Positions 6,244 to 13,622 of a stretch of 18,030 nt of DNA are shown here, one piece after another. Position numbers and translations under genes: made by a program. Each line of letters opens with the position of its first letter. Position 1 is the first letter of the stretch. Where the stretch lies: NCBI GenBank assembly GCA_905216175.1, contig CAJMSV010000030.1:1-18030 (forward strand). The letters run 5' to 3'. Origin of the DNA: an uncultured bacterium. GTDB lineage: Bacteria > Actinomycetota > Coriobacteriia > Coriobacteriales > Coriobacteriaceae. A model generated the notes under the pieces. That model saw nothing but the letters and a program-made list of their open reading frames with translations, had not been told where the DNA came from and made no database searches.

Positions 6244-7269
6244 ATGAAAAGCGCGGTCTTCTATGGAAAGCACGACCTCAGAGTCGAGGAATCGGCAAAG
6301 CCGGCCGTGGGCAGGCGCGACGTTCTGATCAACGTCAAAGCTTGCGGCGTCTGCGGTACCGACGTTCATATCTATGAAGGCGACAAGGGTGCAGCCGACG
6401 TTACCCCGCCCACGATCCTTGGTCATGAGTTTGCGGGCGTTGTCGAGGCCGTGGGCAGCGACGTCGCTGGCTTTAAACCGGGCGATCGCGTGTGCATCGA
6501 CCCAAACCATCCCTGCGGCTGCTGCGAACCCTGCCGCGACGGAATCAACCACTACTGCGAGCATATGACCGGTTACGGCACCACCGTTAACGGCGGCTTT
6601 GCCGAGTACTGCTCCGTCGATATGCAGCAAGTCTACAAGTTGGGCGATCACACCAGCTTCGAGCAGGGCGCTATGACCGAGCCCGTCGCCTGCTGCCTGC
6701 ACGGCATCGATATGTGCAACATCAAGCCCGGCAGCACAGATGTCGTTATCGGCGGTGGCATGATCGGTCTGCTCATGATGCAGCTTGCTAAAAACGCCGG
6801 CGCCACCAAGGTTGTCTTGCTCGAGCCCGTCGAAGGCAAGCGCAAGGTTGCGCTCAAACTCGGCGCCGACCTGGCAATTGATTCCATCCACGAGGACGTC
6901 CCGGCCCGCCTGAAGCAGGAGGGCGTCGGCAACGTCGATGTCGTTATCGAGTGTGTTGGCAAGCCCGTCACCATCGAGCAGGCCATCCAGATCGCCGGCC
7001 ACAAGGCTACGGTCATGATGTTCGGCCTCACCAAGCCCGATGAGACAATCACCGTCAAGCCCTTCGAGGTCTTCCAGAAGGAGCTTGTGCTTACCTCGTC
7101 CTACATTAACCCTTATACGCAGCGTCGTGCGCTCGAGCTCATCGACTCTGGCAGGCTCGACGTATCCTCGATGGTCGCAAAGGTAGCTTCCCTCGATGAA
7201 CTCGGCGCCATCCTGTCAGACCCGGCCCTGCGTGCCATGGGCAAATATATAATCGACCCCAGCAAGTAA
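6244..7269 (+). CDS. Zinc-dependent medium-chain alcohol/polyol dehydrogenase
   Basis: The product is 341 residues of the MDR superfamily (sorbitol/threonine dehydrogenase-like). Catalytic zinc ligands are visible as Cys37 (CGVCGTD), His61-Glu62 (GHE) and Glu146; the structural zinc site is Cys91, Cys94, Cys97 and Cys105. A Rossmann motif GGGMIG sits at 170-175, and the acidic residue of LLEPVEGKR favours NAD(H). AAGGAG lies six bases before the ATG. The gene diverges from the PTS/GH4 genes and shares operator-like sites with them, and the GntR gene follows 65 bp later without a terminator. Substrate is not fixed by sequence: polyol, 2,3-butanediol, threonine and sugar-phosphate dehydrogenases share this fold. 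The context favours a polyol released from a phosphorylated glucoside. Confidence 0.88.
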   Translation: MKSAVFYGKHDLRVEESAKPAVGRRDVLINVKACGVCGTDVHIYEGDKGAADVTPPTILGHEFAGVVEAVGSDVAGFKPGDRVCIDPNHPCGCCEPCRDGINHYCEHMTGYGTTVNGGFAEYCSVDMQQVYKLGDHTSFEQGAMTEPVACCLHGIDMCNIKPGSTDVVIGGGMIGLLMMQLAKNAGATKVVLLEPVEGKRKVALKLGADLAIDSIHEDVPARLKQEGVGNVDVVIECVGKPVTIEQAIQIAGHKATVMMFGLTKPDETITVKPFEVFQKELVLTSSYINPYTQRRALELIDSGRLDVSSMVAKVASLDELGAILSDPALRAMGKYIIDPSK

Positions 7270-7334
7270 ATCGATTGACACCTGCGCGGGCGGCCCTCAT
7301 CCGTCGTTCACGCGCCCAGCTCTAGGAGACCGTC

Positions 7335-8090
7335 ATGGCGCGAGCCATCTTCCAAACTATTTATGACAACGTGAAGCAGTCGATTGACGACGGCACATAC
7401 GCCTATCAGAGTTATCTGCCTTCGGAGACTGAGCTCACGCAGCTGTTTGACTGTTCGCGCATGACGGTCCGTCGCGCCATCTCGATGCTTGCGGCAGATG
7501 GTTACGTGCTCCCCCAGCAAGGCAAAGGCATGCGCGTCATTCGCAACATCAGTGACGAGAAGAGTCGTGGTGGCGGCGGACTCGAGACCTTTAAGGAAAT
7601 CGCGACCAGCCGAGGCTTTGAGCTCAAGACTGTCACCACCGTCTTTGAGCTCCTCGTCTGTAGCAAGGCACTCTCCGGGATTACCGGGTTTCCCGAAGGC
7701 TGTGAGCTCACACGCGCCAAACGCATTCGTTATGCAGACGGACATGCCGTGTGCTCCGACGACTCCTATTACCTAAGCTCACAGGTACCGGGACTGACAC
7801 CCGAGATTGTCAACGATTCGATTTATCGTTACCTCGAAGAAGACCTTGGCATTAAGATTGCCACGGGCAAACGCGATGTAACGATTGAGCACCCCACGCC
7901 CGAAGATGCGCGCGTGCTCGATCTCGACGACTTTAACGCACTCGCCGTTATACGCGGGCAGACCTACAACGCCGACGGCATCCTTATGGAATACACCGAG
8001 ACAAAGCAGGTTCCCAGCTTCTTTTTACTCCACGAAACGGTCACCCGCCGCAATAACGGCAGCGAGACCCATCAGAGCAGTATGAGCTAA
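7335..8090 (+). CDS. GntR-family (HutC/UTRA) transcriptional regulator
   Basis: The product is 251 residues. A winged helix-turn-helix occupies the first 70; LPSETELTQLF (28-38), SRMTVRRAISMLAADGYV (41-58) and GKGMRV (63-68) are the usual GntR landmarks. A UTRA ligand-binding domain follows (about 85-240), with features such as LTRAKRIRYADG and YSYLEE-like helices. UTRA proteins typically sense phosphorylated sugars. AGGAG precedes the ATG. It lies downstream of the dehydrogenase, probably on one transcript, and is the obvious candidate to bind the TTGTCTA palindromes between 6032 and 6197, giving autoregulation and control of the PTS/GH4 operon. The regulator family is clear; ligand and operator are inferred. 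Confidence 0.92.
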   Translation: MARAIFQTIYDNVKQSIDDGTYAYQSYLPSETELTQLFDCSRMTVRRAISMLAADGYVLPQQGKGMRVIRNISDEKSRGGGGLETFKEIATSRGFELKTVTTVFELLVCSKALSGITGFPEGCELTRAKRIRYADGHAVCSDDSYYLSSQVPGLTPEIVNDSIYRYLEEDLGIKIATGKRDVTIEHPTPEDARVLDLDDFNALAVIRGQTYNADGILMEYTETKQVPSFFLLHETVTRRNNGSETHQSSMS

Positions 8091-8099
8091 CCATCTATT

Positions 8100-8171
8100 A
8101 GTTGCGGTGGGATAGTTCCTAGAATGGCCAGCTTAAGGGCAAAACAGGAACTATTCCACCGCAACTTTTTT
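8100..8171 (+). terminator. Very long hairpin with T-tract after the GntR gene
   Basis: The arms 8100-8120 and 8146-8166 pair over 21 bp with a single G-U pair (AGTTGCGGTGGGATAGTTCC... against its complement). The loop is 25 nt and TTTTTT follows at 8166-8171. It acts as an intrinsic terminator for the plus-strand transcript. The stem is much longer than needed for termination, which suggests a repeat element captured as a terminator. Confidence 0.8.
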
Positions 8172-8202
8172 GGCCGGCGGGGCAGTACCTGTCCCACCGG
8201 CC
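8172..8202. repeat. REP-like GC hairpin
   Basis: GGCCGGCGGGGCAG and CTGTCCCACCGGCC pair with one mismatch and one G-U around a TAC loop. It directly follows the T-tract of the preceding terminator. On the minus strand it contains GGGACAGGTAC, related to sequences at 10649-10665 and 17978-17995. No U-run follows on either strand, so it is a poor terminator for the convergent ferredoxin gene. Confidence 0.55.
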
Positions 8203-8221
8203 ATCATTTACGCTCTTTTAG

Positions 8222-9475
8222 CTAGTCCGCGAGCTTCTCCACCTGATCGAGCATCTTGTCGAGCTTGGCCTTTGCTTCGGCCTTGACCTTCTCAGCTTCT
8301 TCGTGAGCCTTCGCCTTCTGGGCGGCCTTTTCCTCGGCTTCGGGATCGACGACGACCAGATTGGACGCATCGTGCTCAACAAGCTTGAGCGCATGCTCGG
8401 GACAAACCTTGACACAGGCGCCGCAGCCTAAACAATACGTGGACTCCAACGCAAAGCGGCCGCTTCCCACCAGATCGCAGGCAAACGTGGGGCACACGTT
8501 GACGCACTCGCCGCACGACGTACACTTGTCAAAATCGCACTCCGGCGTGCTCACCTGCATGTTCTGGGCAAGCTCGGGGTGGTTTTGCAACGTCGAGAGC
8601 ACCAGTTGGCGCCCGTGCGTGAGCGAACGGCGACGCTTGGTCGTCGTGGTGCCGCACATGGTGTTGAGCGTGCGCTCCAGCTGGGTAATCTGATGGCGAT
8701 GGGCCTTGAGCTTTTGCGTCACCGAGGCCAGCGCCGCCGTCGCCGGATTGAGCTTGGTCACCGTCAGGCCCGTGGTGCGGGCGATCTTTTCCATGTACTC
8801 CTTGCGCTCGTACTCGCGGCGCTTATGGCACTTGAGGCTCTTGGGGTCGACCTCCAGGCCCATGCCCGTGCCGGACCACTCCTCGGCCTTCGCAATCGCC
8901 TCGCCCAGAATATCCTCACCGCCGGTGTTGCGGCATTTATCGCACACACCCAGCGGCAGGTACACACTCACGTTGGGATAGTCGGCCAGCACCGAAAACC
9001 AAGTCTCTGCCGTAATATCGCCCACGCAGGCAACGACGACCTCGTTTTCGCGCGGCATGCGCTTGAGGGCGCGCGTACAGGTGACGTAGGCGGTCTCGTG
9101 GCTCGTAGCAGCAGAGACGATATCGTCATACAGGTTTTTGGGCGCCAGACGCGGCGAGATGATTGCCTCGGTCGGACAGGCAGCGGCACACAGGCCGCAC
9201 TTGCGACAGGAGTCGAGAATCTCGATTGCGTCTTCCTCGACCTCGATAGCGTTGACCGGGCACACGTCCATGCACGCGGTGCAGCCGCTCTTTTCGTTTT
9301 TGCAGGTCAGGCACGGAATGGTGTTGCCGCGCGGACGCTCCTTGTAGTCGGCAGGATTCCACTGCGGCGCCGACGGATCGAGTGCATCGGTCACACCGCC
9401 AAGCGGGTTTTTAAGAAAGTCGAAACCCTTGCTGATCTCGATAATGTCATCAAACAGATCGTGTTCCTGCGCCAT
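8222..9475 (-). CDS. Multi-cluster 4Fe-4S ferredoxin-type protein
   Basis: The product is 417 residues. Cysteine motifs at both ends frame a central domain: an atypical Cys55/Cys58/Cys65/Cys68/Cys72 group, and canonical CxxCxxCxxxCP sets at 90-100, 318-329 and 348-359. This predicts up to four iron-sulfur clusters. The middle (about 130-300) contains further cysteines (133, 150, 178, 181, 216, 274), including VCDKC, and is not recognised. The C-terminal 40 residues are Lys/Glu/Ala-rich and likely form a coiled coil. No signal peptide is seen. The ATG at 9475 has GGGAGGGG seven bases upstream; the upstream start at 9505 lacks support. It is probably an electron-transfer subunit or adaptor, but no hydrogenase or reductase partner lies beside it. 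Confidence 0.85.
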   Translation of the reverse strand: MAQEHDLFDDIIEISKGFDFLKNPLGGVTDALDPSAPQWNPADYKERPRGNTIPCLTCKNEKSGCTACMDVCPVNAIEVEEDAIEILDSCRKCGLCAAACPTEAIISPRLAPKNLYDDIVSAATSHETAYVTCTRALKRMPRENEVVVACVGDITAETWFSVLADYPNVSVYLPLGVCDKCRNTGGEDILGEAIAKAEEWSGTGMGLEVDPKSLKCHKRREYERKEYMEKIARTTGLTVTKLNPATAALASVTQKLKAHRHQITQLERTLNTMCGTTTTKRRRSLTHGRQLVLSTLQNHPELAQNMQVSTPECDFDKCTSCGECVNVCPTFACDLVGSGRFALESTYCLGCGACVKVCPEHALKLVEHDASNLVVVDPEAEEKAAQKAKAHEEAEKVKAEAKAKLDKMLDQVEKLAD

Positions 9476-9556
9476 GCGCGGCCCCTCCCTGAGCAGTGCA
9501 AACAAGCAAGAGATAATGATACGCTATCGGCCCACGCCTCGGGCAAATTACACGCG

Positions 9557-9629
9557 GAGCACCTTTGAGGCAAATAGACCTACAATCTATTGCCAGCCTA
9601 ATCGCCTAGGTTTATTGAGGAGTCACAAG
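9557..9629 (+). promoter_or_regulatory. Probable promoter region of the hydroxyacid dehydrogenase gene
   Basis: TACAAT at 9581-9586 is a good -10 candidate, but the hexamer 17 bp upstream is weak; TTGAGG at 9565-9570 is too close. GAGGAG at 9617-9622 is the ribosome binding site. The remainder of the 9476-9629 divergent gap holds no gene. Confidence 0.3.
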
Positions 9630-10586
9630 ATGAAGATTGCCCTGATCGAACCGTTGGGAGTACCCGAGCAGACCATCGACGAGCTCTCCGCACCCCTTAA
9701 GGATGCCGGACACGAGTTTGTCTATTTCGATACCAAAACAACCGATCCGGTCGAGCTCGCTCGACGCAGCGAGGGCGCCGAGGTCGTCATGATCGCCAAC
9801 AACCCCTACCCTGCCGAGGTCGTCGCCGGCTCCGATGCGCTCAAGATGATCGCCGTTGCCTTTACGGGCATCGACCACGTGGGGCTTTCCGCCTGCCGTG
9901 AGCGCGGTGTTGAGGTTCGCAACTGCGCCGGCTACTCCGACGTTTCGGTCGCCGAGCTCACCCTTGGCCTGACCATCGACGTGTTGCGCAAGGTGGGCGC
10001 CGCCGATGCCGCCGTCCGCAGCGGCAAGACGAGCGCCGGCCTAATGGGCACCGAGATCCGCGACAAGACCGTGGGTATCGTGGGCTGCGGTAAGATCGGC
10101 TGCGCCACGGGTCGTCTCTTTAAGGCCTTTGGCGCCCGCGTGCTGGGCTATGCCCGCCACGAGCATCCCGAGGCAGCCGAGGCCGGCATTGAGCAGGTTT
10201 CGCTCGAGCAGTTGCTCGCCGAGTCCGATATCGTAAGCCTGCACCTGCCTAACAATGACACCACGCGCAAGAGCTTTGGCACCGAGCAGTTCGCCCAGAT
10301 GAAGGACGGTGCCGTCTTTATCAACTGCGCCCGCGGTGCCATCGTGGATAACGACGCCCTTGCCCAGGCACTCAACGACGATAAGCTCGCCGGTGCCGGC
10401 ATCGACGTCTTTGATATGGAGCCGCCCATCCCCGCCGACTACGCACTCATCAACGCCAAGAACTGCACCTTCACGCCACATGTAGGCTTCCTTACGCACG
10501 AGGCCATGCAGCGCCGCGCCAAGATTGAGTTCGACAACGTCGTCGCCTACGTCGAGGGTCGCGCGCAAAACGTTTGCGAGCTGTAG
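9630..10586 (+). CDS. D-isomer-specific 2-hydroxyacid dehydrogenase
   Basis: The product is 318 residues. An N-terminal catalytic lobe is followed by an NAD-binding domain with GIVGCGKIG (149-157). Catalytic residues expected for the family are present: Arg235 in NCARGAIVD, Glu264 in DVFDMEPP and His284 in TPHVGFLT. Such enzymes interconvert 2-keto acids and D-2-hydroxy acids; glycerate, lactate, phosphoglycerate and hydroxyisocaproate enzymes share this layout, and nothing here picks one. The length is too short for a SerA with ACT domain. GAGGAG lies seven bases before the ATG at 9630. It is a single-gene unit closed by a hairpin terminator and is divergent from the ferredoxin gene. Confidence 0.9.
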   Translation: MKIALIEPLGVPEQTIDELSAPLKDAGHEFVYFDTKTTDPVELARRSEGAEVVMIANNPYPAEVVAGSDALKMIAVAFTGIDHVGLSACRERGVEVRNCAGYSDVSVAELTLGLTIDVLRKVGAADAAVRSGKTSAGLMGTEIRDKTVGIVGCGKIGCATGRLFKAFGARVLGYARHEHPEAAEAGIEQVSLEQLLAESDIVSLHLPNNDTTRKSFGTEQFAQMKDGAVFINCARGAIVDNDALAQALNDDKLAGAGIDVFDMEPPIPADYALINAKNCTFTPHVGFLTHEAMQRRAKIEFDNVVAYVEGRAQNVCEL

Positions 10587-10593
10587 TCAAACA

Positions 10594-10637
10594 AGGGCGG
10601 GGCAAAAACCTCATCGCAGGCCTACCCCGCCTTCTTT
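10594..10637 (+). terminator. Intrinsic terminator of the hydroxyacid dehydrogenase gene
   Basis: AGGGCGGGG (10594-10602) pairs with CCCCGCCTT (10625-10633), nine pairs including one G-U, followed by a short CTTT tract. It begins eight bases after the stop codon. Confidence 0.7.
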
Positions 10638-10648
10638 GGTTCAACTAA

Positions 10649-10665
10649 CCTGACCCCTTTGCACC
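10649..10665 (-). repeat. Short REP-like sequence
   Basis: On the minus strand it reads GGTGCAAAGGGGTCAGG, closely similar to ACAAAGGGGACAGGCACC at 17978-17995. It lies between two convergent terminators. Confidence 0.4.
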
Positions 10666-10670
10666 ATAGC

Positions 10671-10705
10671 AAAAAAGGAGCAAAGCCATCTGCCGGCTTT
10701 GCCCC
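10671..10705 (-). terminator. Intrinsic terminator of gldA
   Basis: On the minus strand GGGGCAAAGCC pairs with GGCTTTGCTCC over 11 bp with one G-U; the loop is seven nt and TTTTTT follows. It lies 15 bp beyond the gldA stop codon. Confidence 0.9.
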
Positions 10706-10719
10706 TTCCTTACCTTAGT

Positions 10720-11820
10720 TTACTCATCCATAAGGTAGTAGTGGCCCAGTGCGTCGGCACCCAGAATGGCGTTTGCGACCATCTCGGGCGTCACCTCAAA
10801 CGGCATATTACACATGGTGTCCTCGGGCGCGCACGCGGCCTCGGCAACAATCATGGCCTTCTCGCGCGTAAGCTCGGCAACGCCAAGTTCCTTCATCGTG
10901 ACCGGCAGGCCCAGCTCAATGCAGAAGCCCAAGACTTCCTCGAGCTTCTCGGTCGGGGCATCCTCGAGTACCAGCTGGACGATGGTGCCGAAGGCGACCT
11001 TCTCGCCGTGATACATGCTGTGGCACTCGGGCAGCATCGTCAGGCCATTGTGGATGGCATGAGCGGCAGCAAGGCCCGAGCTCTCAAAGCCAATGCCCGA
11101 AAGCAGCGTATTGGCCTCGATGATGTGCTCGACGGCAGGCGTGAGCGCACCCTTCTCCAGCGCAACCTTGGCCTTGACGCCATCGGCCATAAGCGTCTCG
11201 TAGCAGAGCTTGGCGAGCGCCAGGCCGGCCATGCCGCCCTTGCCGCCAGCGCAGGTGCCGCCGTCGGCATCGTGCGTCGCCTGGGCCTCGAAATAGGTTG
11301 CGAGCGCATCGCCCATACCGGAAACCGTCAGGCGCACCGGGCTCGCCGCGATAACCGTCGTATCCATCAGGACGATATTGGGGTTTGCCTTAAGGAAGAG
11401 GTACTTATCGAACTGGCCGTCATCGGTGTAGAGCACCGAAAGTGCCGAGCACGGTGCATCGGTCGAGGCAATGGTGGGGCAAATGATAACCGGGGACTCC
11501 AGGTAATAGGCGACGGCCTTCGCGGTGTCGAGGATCTTGCCGCCACCGACGCCGACGATGATGTCGCAACCGTTGTCGCGAGCGAGCGCAACCAGGCGAT
11601 CGACCTCGCCCTTGGAGCACTCGCCGTTAAAGTCCTCAAACAGCAGCTCGGCCTTGGCCTCGGCAAAGCCGCCCTCGATCTTGGCACCGACGCGCTTCTT
11701 GCCCGAAGGCGTCACGATGACGAGGGCCTTAGCGCCGAGCGGCTCGACATAGGAGCCGAGCTTGGCGAGCTCGTCCGGACCCTGGATGTACTTGCTGGGG
11801 CTATTGAAAATTGCAGCCAT
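10720..11820 (-). CDS. gldA: Glycerol dehydrogenase (iron-containing ADH superfamily)
   Basis: The product is 366 residues, the usual GldA length. It oxidises glycerol to dihydroxyacetone with NAD+. The cofactor motif GVGGGKILDTAKA (90-102) and TIASTDAPCSALSVLYTDDG (117-136) are characteristic. Metal ligands fall at Asp171 (GMGDALATYFEA), His254 (AAHAIHNG) and His271 (MYHGEKVAFG), the positions known for E. coli GldA. The ATG at 11820 has only a weak GGGA ribosome binding site. The gene follows the iron-containing alcohol dehydrogenase on the same strand, but a terminator-like hairpin ends 16 bp before its start, so expression probably depends on read-through or RNA processing. It could supply dihydroxyacetone for glycolysis or act in reverse as an NADH sink. 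Confidence 0.93.
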   Translation of the reverse strand: MAAIFNSPSKYIQGPDELAKLGSYVEPLGAKALVIVTPSGKKRVGAKIEGGFAEAKAELLFEDFNGECSKGEVDRLVALARDNGCDIIVGVGGGKILDTAKAVAYYLESPVIICPTIASTDAPCSALSVLYTDDGQFDKYLFLKANPNIVLMDTTVIAASPVRLTVSGMGDALATYFEAQATHDADGGTCAGGKGGMAGLALAKLCYETLMADGVKAKVALEKGALTPAVEHIIEANTLLSGIGFESSGLAAAHAIHNGLTMLPECHSMYHGEKVAFGTIVQLVLEDAPTEKLEEVLGFCIELGLPVTMKELGVAELTREKAMIVAEAACAPEDTMCNMPFEVTPEMVANAILGADALGHYYLMDE

Positions 11821-11836
11821 AACTATCCCATTCTCT

Positions 11837-11877
11837 AAAAAAGAAAGGGGCTCCGTACGGATACGCGCGGAGCCCCT
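11837..11877 (-). terminator. Intrinsic terminator or attenuator between the Fe-ADH gene and gldA
   Basis: On the minus strand AGGGGCTCCG pairs with CGGAGCCCCT, a perfect ten-bp stem with a 12-nt loop, followed by TTCTTTTTT. It starts about 20 bp after the Fe-ADH stop. The gldA start codon lies only about 16 bp past the T-tract. Confidence 0.85.
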
Positions 11878-11898
11878 CGTTACGATAACAAGAGTCGA

Positions 11899-13122
11899 TT
11901 AGAAATCGATGTCGGTGTCGTAGTAGCAGGCCTTGAGGATCTTCTCGAAGTCGGCAGCCTTGGTCTCACGCGGGTTCTCGGGCGTGCAGGCGTCCTGCTC
12001 GGCGTTCGCGGCGATCTCGGGCAGCTTGGCGAGGAACTCCTCCTCGGAAACCATCTGCGGGTTCTCGGCGTCGACCTTCACGCCACCATTCGCGTAATCC
12101 TTGATGGACTGCGGAATGTTGAGCAGGTCGTTGAGGTCGCGGATCTTCTGGACGAGCGCAGCGATGAGCTCCTCGTTGGTCTCGCCGGGAAGGTGCAGGA
12201 TCTCCTTGGCCACGTAAGCGTAACGCTCGGCAGCACGGGGATCCTTGGAGTTCCACTGGATGACCTTGCCCAGGTACATGGCGTAAGCGGCACCGTGGAT
12301 GATGTGGCCGTTCTCAAAGGCAGCACCGGTCTTGTGAGCCATGGAGTGAACGATGCCGAGCAGGCCCGAGGAGAAGGCGATACCGGCGATGCACTGAGCC
12401 TCGTGCATGTGCTGACGGGCCTCATGGTCGCCAGCATAGGACTTGGGCAGCCACTCGACGATCTCGCGGATGCCGTGCAGAGCGTTGGCGTCGGTGAACA
12501 TAGAGGCGCAGGTGGAAACGTAGGCCTCCATGCAGTGGGTCAGAGCATCCATGCCGGTGTGAGCGCACAGCTTGGCGGGCATGGTGTAGGTGAGCTCGGG
12601 GTCGACGATGGCGACATCAGGGGTGATGTTGAAGTCGGCCAGCGGGTACTTGATGCCCTTGGCGTAGTCGGTGATGACGGAGAAGGCAGTGACCTCGGTA
12701 GCGGTACCGGAGGTAGAGGAGATGGCGCAGAAGTGAGCCTTCTGACGCAGCTCGGGGAAGCTGAACGGCTGGATGATGTTATCGAAGGACTCCTCGGGAT
12801 ACTCATAGAAGACCCACATGGCCTTAGCGGCATCGATGGGCGAGCCGCCACCGATGGCGATAATCCAGTCGGGCTCGAACTCGCGCATGGCCTCGGCGCC
12901 CTTCATGACCGTCTCGATGGACGGGTCGGACTCGACGCCCTCGAACAGCTTGACCTCGAAACCGCCTTCCTTAAGGTCGTTCTCGACGTCCTGCAGGAAC
13001 CCGCCGCGGCGCATAGAGCTGCCGCCAGAAACGATGATGGCCTTCTTGCCCTTGAGGTTCTTCACCTCGTGGCGAGCGCCCTCACCAAAGTACAGATCGC
13101 GAGGATTGGTAAAACGTCCCAT
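11899..13122 (-). CDS. Iron-containing alcohol dehydrogenase (butanol/ethanol dehydrogenase type)
   Basis: The product is 407 residues. The cofactor motif AIGGGSPIDAAKAM (89-102) and STSGTATEVTAFSVITD (136-152) are typical of group III Fe-ADHs and of the AdhE alcohol domain. Metal ligands are Asp192 and His196 (MDALTHCMEAY), His259 (HSMAHKTGA) and His273 (or His276). It would reduce an aldehyde to an alcohol with NAD(P)H, disposing of fermentation electrons; the natural aldehyde is unknown. The start at 13122 has AGGAGG seven to eight bases upstream and matches homologous N-termini (DLYFGEGARHEV); the frame extends 17 codons further without support. No aldehyde-dehydrogenase domain is fused. 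It is followed by a terminator-like hairpin and gldA. Confidence 0.92.
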   Translation of the reverse strand: MGRFTNPRDLYFGEGARHEVKNLKGKKAIIVSGGSSMRRGGFLQDVENDLKEGGFEVKLFEGVESDPSIETVMKGAEAMREFEPDWIIAIGGGSPIDAAKAMWVFYEYPEESFDNIIQPFSFPELRQKAHFCAISSTSGTATEVTAFSVITDYAKGIKYPLADFNITPDVAIVDPELTYTMPAKLCAHTGMDALTHCMEAYVSTCASMFTDANALHGIREIVEWLPKSYAGDHEARQHMHEAQCIAGIAFSSGLLGIVHSMAHKTGAAFENGHIIHGAAYAMYLGKVIQWNSKDPRAAERYAYVAKEILHLPGETNEELIAALVQKIRDLNDLLNIPQSIKDYANGGVKVDAENPQMVSEEEFLAKLPEIAANAEQDACTPENPRETKAADFEKILKACYYDTDIDF

Positions 13123-13163
13123 ACTGTGCCTCCTAAACAAGCCCCTCTTAGACTTGCGTATAT

Positions 13164-13188
13164 AACGGAGCACCCAATTGGCTCCGTT
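13164..13188 (-). promoter_or_regulatory. Inverted repeat next to the -10-like TATATA upstream of the Fe-ADH gene
   Basis: AACGGAGC (13164-13171) and GCTCCGTT (13181-13188) form a perfect 8-bp dyad with a 9-bp spacer. It abuts a TATATA on the minus strand that could serve as the -10, about 35 bp before the start codon. It could be an operator over the -35 region, or an RNA hairpin if transcription starts further upstream. Confidence 0.45.
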
Positions 13189-13227
13189 AGGACCGGTTTG
13201 CGCGTTGCCGGCGATGACAATGCGCGA

Positions 13228-13253
13228 TGTCTAAACGTCTCAACGTTCAGACA
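13228..13253. promoter_or_regulatory. Inverted repeat upstream of the Fe-ADH gene
   Basis: TGTCTAAACGT and ACGTTCAGACA are reverse complements with one mismatch, separated by CTCA. This spacing suits a dimeric regulator. It does not match the Rex consensus TTGTGAA-N4-TTCACAA. The target could be the Fe-ADH gene on the minus strand. Confidence 0.4.
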
Positions 13254-13290
13254 AACACTATTTTACCGTTCTGGTTGGTCAGTTATTCAC

Positions 13291-13570
13291 CTAAAGCCGC
13301 CAATGATGAAACGTTTTTTCTATCCCTGAAGACCCTTGTGCGGCATCCATACTCCCAAGCTGGGCAAACGTTTTATCAGGGTTGACCACATATCCCGGGC
13401 AGGACTGTGCCCCTCCAAAATATGCACCGTTCGCCGCCAAAAATCGACCGTTTGCGGCACCGTGATACCACTCGGTCGTCCAAGGTGCCGACATTTGTGC
13501 GACATCCGTCTTCGTGGTGCAAAGGTGCAAGTCCAAGTGCGGCACCCCCGGTGTGCCACATGCGGGTAAA
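13291..13570. other. Gene-free segment, possible dispersed repeat or decayed coding remnant
   Basis: No convincing gene is seen. GTGCGGCA-like words recur at about 13336, 13452 and 13538, and AAACGTTTT occurs at about 13309 and 13366. CCCTGA and TCAGGG flank the second of these words. Both strands have open frames of about 80 codons without ribosome binding sites or known motifs. A TATATA at 13580-13585 is a possible -10 for the following operon, without a good -35. Confidence 0.35.
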
Positions 13571-13622
13571 CTAGAACCTTATATAGAAACATTTGAACCC
13601 TAACCGCAGCAAAGGAGGCCCC

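Noticed and set aside
13123..13290. Rex-binding site upstream of the Fe-ADH gene
   Set aside because: No TTGTGAA-N4-TTCACAA-like sequence is present; the dyads found have different half-sites.
12193..13329. Plus-strand frame opposite the iron-containing alcohol dehydrogenase
   Set aside because: Most of it is antisense to a gene with intact catalytic motifs, and no start signal is seen.
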